DNA of 64,000 nt from Parvularculaceae bacterium (GTDB taxonomy: Bacteria > Pseudomonadota > Alphaproteobacteria > Caulobacterales > Parvularculaceae), in contig JANQMJ010000018.1 of the NCBI GenBank assembly GCA_028280115.1, positions 1 through 64,000 of the forward strand, read 5' to 3'. The position numbers were made by a program, and so were the translations under genes. The notes under the pieces are model-generated. The model saw only the letters and a list, made by a program, of their open reading frames with translations, had not been told where the DNA came from and did not search any database. The stretch's first letter is position 1. Each line of letters starts with the position of its first letter. Shown one piece after another: positions 60,367 to 64,000 of the stretch.

Positions 60367-62466
60367 ATGCAAACCAACACATCGTTCAACGACGTCAAGT
60401 CGTCAATCAACCGTCTTAGCCAAAAACGCGTTGCGAATGCGCGGCGCGGGGGTTTCCTCCAAAACCGCGACGGCAATATCGCCATTCTATTCGTGTTCAT
60501 GTCGACAATGCTGTTTTTATTTGTCGGCGGCGCGATCGATTATTCGCGATGGAACGCCGTGCGCTCGGACATGATCGAATCGATGGACGCGGCGAGCCTG
60601 GCCGTGGCGCAGCTCGCCTCCGCGGACGACGACCTGTCGGAATCGCAGCTGCAGGATTACGGGCGCCGCTTCTTCGAAGAGAACTTCAATTATGAAGGCC
60701 AGCTTCAGTCCGGCTGGGAGATCAATTTCGATCTGTCGAACAAACAGTTTATCGGCGCCTGCGTTGACGGCTCGCTCGGCACCCACCTGCTCGGCGTCGC
60801 CGGCATTCACAAACTCGACGTCGACAAATGCGTGGAGATCACCAAAAAGGGCGCCGGCCGCATCGAACTGGCGCTGGTGCTCGACATTACCGGTTCAATG
60901 AACGGTTTTGCCGGCGGCGAACGCAAGATCGACAGCCTGAAAGACGGCGTGGACGCATTGCTTGACGTTCTCTTCGACGACGAAGAAGTCAGCGACAATG
61001 TCCGCGTCGGCGTCGTGCCGTTCAACCAGCATGTCAATCCCGGCGGCGCGGGCAGTTGGGACAACGCCAATTGGGGCGACATAAACGCCAACGCGTTCTA
61101 TCACGGCTATCGCTTCTTCCATGTCGATGAAAATGTCACGATCGACATGAATACGAAGGTCAATCACTATCGCCTGTACGACTCCGATCCCCATAATGAT
61201 TGGGAGGGCTGCATGGAAGCCCGTCCCTACCCGCTTGACGAGCTCGACACGGCGCCGGGCTCCGCCACGACCGTGGCCTTCCTCAATGACATGATGGCGG
61301 TTCCCACCGTCGCCGACGAACCGAACACGCTCGTGCGTCAGGCGTTTCTGGATCAGCCCAACATCACGCCGGCTTTGACGCTGTCGACGCTGGCCTCGGC
61401 GAACAACTCTCGCTTCGTGCCCATGTTCCTCGGCGACGGCCCGAATTGCGACTTCGGCGCCTGCGTTTACGGCGGCAGCGGCTGGGTCGACGGAATCCGC
61501 TGGTATGGCTACTGGTTCGACGATCCGGACCAGGATGGCGGTTTCGGCCACGACATCGATGAGGCCGGCTATAATGGCTACATCAATGGCGATTATGTCC
61601 TGGATCATACCTATACGCGCAGTTCAGGCGGGGTGAATTTTCAGAATTACGTGAAAGTGGTCAATCACTTCCGCGAAGTCCTGCAAGGCAACATCACCGA
61701 CTCGGATTTCGAGGATTGGCTGGACCGTCATGGGGCCACGTCATACGGCGCGCAGGAATATATCCTGCGCGCGGGCTATCCGGGCGTGTGGAATCCTTCG
61801 ACGCAGAAATACGAAGGAAAGTACGAGCTCACCAAGGACGACGGGCCGGGCCCGAATTACCGCTGCCCCGAAGCGATCCTGCCCCTGACCGCCACCCGCG
61901 ACGAGATAGACGGCGGGGACGGCGACGGCGGCATCATGGGCGATCTGAGCCCCGGCGGTTGGACCAATATTCCCGCGGGCGCGATCTGGGGCTGGCGGGT
62001 CGTGTCGCCGGATGCGCCTTTCACCGAAGCCATCGGCCCCAGCGAGACGGGTCCGGATGGCTCGGTGTACGAAGACTGGCAAAAGGCCGTCGTGATCATG
62101 ACGGACGGCAATAACGACTTCGACGATCAGGACACCCACTGGGGCTCCGACCCGACGTTCCACGGATATTCGCTCGAGGAGCGCATGGGCGACGGCATCG
62201 ACGACGCCGATGACGGCCCGGACAATATGGAAGACGAAGCCGACAACAAAGTCCTGCGCATTTGCCGGCGCATGAAGCAGGAAGACATTCTTGTTTACAC
62301 GATTGTCTTCGACGTCAACGCCGGCAGCACGGTTGAGAACATCTTCAAGGCCTGCGCGACTAAGCCCACATCGCCCTACTTTTTCAACGCGCCGGACGGC
62401 GACGACCTTGAAGACGCCTTTAAGGACATTGCCGCGGATCTCGTGGACCTCCATGTGAGCAAGTAA
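60367..62466 (+). CDS. TadG-like pilus assembly protein with VWA domain
   Basis: A 699-residue protein from ATG 60367. The N-terminal membrane segment FLQNRDGNIAILFVFMSTMLFLFVGGAIDYSRWNAVRSDM is the TadE/TadG-like helix with the RDG-N-I-A signature and the Ala-rich AASLAVAQL helix. A von Willebrand A-like domain follows, beginning IELALVLDITGSMNGFAGG with an MIDAS-type D-x-T-G-S, and a late VIMTDGNNDFDDQDTHWG. Asp/Gly-rich inserts (about 400-640) look calcium-binding-like or surface-exposed. It probably acts in assembly of Flp/Tad pili; the pilin and secretion genes are not in the window. Confidence 0.85.
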   Translation: MQTNTSFNDVKSSINRLSQKRVANARRGGFLQNRDGNIAILFVFMSTMLFLFVGGAIDYSRWNAVRSDMIESMDAASLAVAQLASADDDLSESQLQDYGRRFFEENFNYEGQLQSGWEINFDLSNKQFIGACVDGSLGTHLLGVAGIHKLDVDKCVEITKKGAGRIELALVLDITGSMNGFAGGERKIDSLKDGVDALLDVLFDDEEVSDNVRVGVVPFNQHVNPGGAGSWDNANWGDINANAFYHGYRFFHVDENVTIDMNTKVNHYRLYDSDPHNDWEGCMEARPYPLDELDTAPGSATTVAFLNDMMAVPTVADEPNTLVRQAFLDQPNITPALTLSTLASANNSRFVPMFLGDGPNCDFGACVYGGSGWVDGIRWYGYWFDDPDQDGGFGHDIDEAGYNGYINGDYVLDHTYTRSSGGVNFQNYVKVVNHFREVLQGNITDSDFEDWLDRHGATSYGAQEYILRAGYPGVWNPSTQKYEGKYELTKDDGPGPNYRCPEAILPLTATRDEIDGGDGDGGIMGDLSPGGWTNIPAGAIWGWRVVSPDAPFTEAIGPSETGPDGSVYEDWQKAVVIMTDGNNDFDDQDTHWGSDPTFHGYSLEERMGDGIDDADDGPDNMEDEADNKVLRICRRMKQEDILVYTIVFDVNAGSTVENIFKACATKPTSPYFFNAPDGDDLEDAFKDIAADLVDLHVSK

Positions 62467-62477
62467 GGGTGGCGGGT

Positions 62478-63077
62478 ATGTTTCAGCGCCGAAAAAGCAA
62501 CGGCAAAGTCTCTCGACGCCCCGCGTGGCGCCGCGGCCTGATCGGCGATCGACGCGGGGCCGCGGCGGTTGAGTTCGCAATCGTCTCGCCCTTGTTCTTG
62601 TTCCTCATGTTCTCGCTGTTCGAGGTCGGATGGTTCTTTTTCGCCAATTCGGTCGTCGACGCGTCGGTGGCCGACGCCGGACGTTTGGTGAAGACAGGCC
62701 AGATCCAGCGGCTCAATGGCGACGATGAGGAGAAGTTCGAGGCGCTCTACGACCAAGTCTGCAACGTATTGCAAACGTTCGGCGATTGCGACGACAGACT
62801 CACCGTCGAAGTGCAGACCTACACCTCGTTCGCCGATTTGGCGGCGGATTCGGGAGCGGCCACCTGCGCCGATGCGCCGCCCGATCAGCTTGACCTTATT
62901 CCTTTTTCGCCGGGCGGGGAGTTGGAAATCGTGCGCGTGCGCGTGTGTTTTATCTACACCACGGTGAACCCGGTGGTGGGCATCAACCTTTCCGAGGACG
63001 GAACGAATAAACGCCGCCTGATCTCGACCATGATTTTCAGGAACGAGCCTTATGAGCGAAACACCGATACAACGTGA
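62478..63077 (+). CDS. TadE-like protein
   Basis: A protein of about 199 residues from ATG 62478 (AAGGG upstream). The pattern is GDRRGAAAVEFAIVSPLFLFLMFSLFEVGWFFFANSVVDASVADAGRLVKTGQIQ, the TadE pseudopilin-like helix with cleavage-like glycine and the Glu at +5-like position. The C-terminal portion carries four cysteines that could make disulfides in the periplasm. Follows the TadG-like gene by 11 bases. Confidence 0.85.
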   Translation: MFQRRKSNGKVSRRPAWRRGLIGDRRGAAAVEFAIVSPLFLFLMFSLFEVGWFFFANSVVDASVADAGRLVKTGQIQRLNGDDEEKFEALYDQVCNVLQTFGDCDDRLTVEVQTYTSFADLAADSGAATCADAPPDQLDLIPFSPGGELEIVRVRVCFIYTTVNPVVGINLSEDGTNKRRLISTMIFRNEPYERNTDTT

Positions 63078-63663
63078 GCCTGCAATGAAAAAATCCTTTC
63101 TCAGACTCGCCCGCCAAGGCCTGAAATGCCGCAGCGGCATGGCCGCAACCGAATTCGCCCTGCTCTTGCCGGCGCTGACGGTGTTGTTTTTCGGCATGCT
63201 CGAAACCTCCGACGCCATGCTGATGAACCGGCGCGTGGCCGTCGCCGTGAACACCATGGCTGACCTTGCCGCCCAGACCCAGGACCTGACCTATAATGAC
63301 GTCGATAATCTGATCGACGGCGTCAAGACCATCATCGAGCCGCACGATCCGGGGGTGTTGAGCATTAATATCGTCAGCGTCGAATTGGACGATGACGACA
63401 ATCCGGTGGTTCACTGGAGCCGCAACCAGGACGGCAATGAACCCTACACGACCGACGCCGGTTATGTCGGGCTGAGCGACGATACCGTGCTGAATGAAAA
63501 CGGCTCGCTCATCGTCGTGGAAATGACCTATCCCTATACGCCGCCCTTTACGGACTTTTTCGTCAAAAATCCTTTTAACTTCACGCGGCAGTCGGTGCGC
63601 TGGCCGCGCCTTTCCCCGAAAGTGCAGCTCTGCAACGATGACGGCGACGACTGCACCGATTAG
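63052..63663 (+). CDS. TadE/TadG-like protein
   Basis: A 203-residue protein from ATG 63052 (AGGAACG upstream), overlapping the TadE stop by 26 bases; an ATG at 63085 is the alternative. SGMAATEFALLLPALTVLFFGMLETSDAMLMNRRVAVAVNTMADLAAQTQD is the TadE-like helix. The rest is a polar extracellular domain. It completes a three-gene pilus cluster; the stop is followed by repeats. Confidence 0.85.
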   Translation: MSETPIQREPAMKKSFLRLARQGLKCRSGMAATEFALLLPALTVLFFGMLETSDAMLMNRRVAVAVNTMADLAAQTQDLTYNDVDNLIDGVKTIIEPHDPGVLSINIVSVELDDDDNPVVHWSRNQDGNEPYTTDAGYVGLSDDTVLNENGSLIVVEMTYPYTPPFTDFFVKNPFNFTRQSVRWPRLSPKVQLCNDDGDDCTD

Positions 63664-63689
63664 AACGCCGGCAAGCTCAGGATGAAGAG

Positions 63690-64000
63690 TCGGGTCCAAC
63701 CAACATAAAAAGACGGGCTTGGCCCGACATTATCCGTTCGCTGGATTCAGCAAACCCTCCATCGTCATTCCGGGGCGCGCCTTTGGCGCGAACCCGGAAT
63801 CCATGGCGCCTTGTTTAAGGCTTGGTCCATGGATCCCGGATCGGCAAAGCAGCATTTCATGCTGCATTGCATCCGGGATGACGGCTGCGATATCCGTCGG
63901 GCGCAGCTTTCGCGCCCCGCGCGCGAAGCGCGCTAACGATTATTCGACCGCCTTCGCGGTCGGGGCGGGGTCCAGCAAGCGGATAAGAACGGGTTGAGCG
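63690..64000. repeat. intergenic hairpin repeats to the window end
   Basis: A reverse-oriented family 2 unit (AAAAAGACGGGCTTGGCCCGA), then two-module units CGTCATTCCGGGGCGC...AACCCGGAAT and GGATCCCGG...ATGCTGCATTGCATCCGGGATGACG, then the GCGCGCGAAGCGCGC and CCGCCTTCGCGG hairpins with an AT-rich spacer. No gene is credible. Confidence 0.75.

Noticed and set aside
63719-63997. A 92-residue frame at the window end
   Set aside because: Made entirely of repeat modules.

Overview
The window is GC-rich chromosomal DNA from an alphaproteobacterium. Marker genes that point there are the CtrA-degradation adaptor RcdA, the nucleoid protein GapR (DUF2312), the cell-cycle regulator TrcR (DUF1013), COQ9, an NDUFS4-like complex I subunit, DUF1192, a three-gene transhydrogenase next to a bacterial cox subunit IV-like protein, TrmFO, and thrC followed by an M16 peptidase. 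The set of cell-cycle genes suggests the Caulobacterales/Parvularculales neighbourhood, but no rRNA is present and the genus is not assigned. There is no prophage, integrase, transposase or CRISPR array; this is housekeeping chromosome interrupted by hairpin-rich intergenic repeats.

Layout. 1-5.8 kb: two GNAT acetyltransferases, metC, a PEGA lipoprotein, four minus-strand tRNA genes (Arg-TCG, Arg-TCT, Pro-TGG, Glu-TTC) interleaved with an NDUFS4-like gene, a DUF192 protein, a double cold-shock protein and a YbjN protein. 5.8-9.7 kb: recJ, DUF3297, glpX, a lipoprotein. 9.7-14.4 kb: PHA synthase, 1 kb of repeats, a flavin monooxygenase. 14.4-17.9 kb: grxD, an NAD(P)-binding protein, and a MarR-ABM-membrane protein operon with a perfect palindrome at its start. 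17.9-26.6 kb: M16 peptidase and thrC, a paraoxonase-like protein, rpmE, rcdA, two membrane proteins, trmFO. 26.8-36 kb: TetR regulator, DUF1192, quinone oxidoreductase, trcR, SDR, two YdcH proteins, TIGR02444, a GGDEF protein, purE-purK, COQ9, rpsU, an entericidin-like peptide. 36-45 kb: MipA-like porin, lipoprotein methyltransferase, pntB-pntAB-pntAA-cox4, alpha/beta hydrolase, NtrC-type regulator, DUF559 protein, gapR. 45-55 kb: TPR protein, rpmJ, pdeM and an Lhr-like helicase with a methyltransferase between them, PuuD-like protein, two tandem NSS transporters. 55-64 kb: a repeat cluster with a broken GIY-YIG gene, a purL-bolA fused reading frame, a LysM protein, and three TadG/TadE-type genes.

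The points most worth following are: (i) PurL runs in frame into a complete BolA domain and also carries about 95 extra residues between its two halves; (ii) a roughly 610-bp composite repeat occurs twice in inverted orientation 42 kb apart and carries a motif like the rRNA antitermination boxA; (iii) intergenic repeats are mosaics of hairpin modules nested inside the loops of others, and two small nuclease genes (DUF559, GIY-YIG) sit among them; (iv) PHA synthase has a histone-like basic N-terminal tail. All gene functions are inferred from recognisable motifs by eye; no database search was run.
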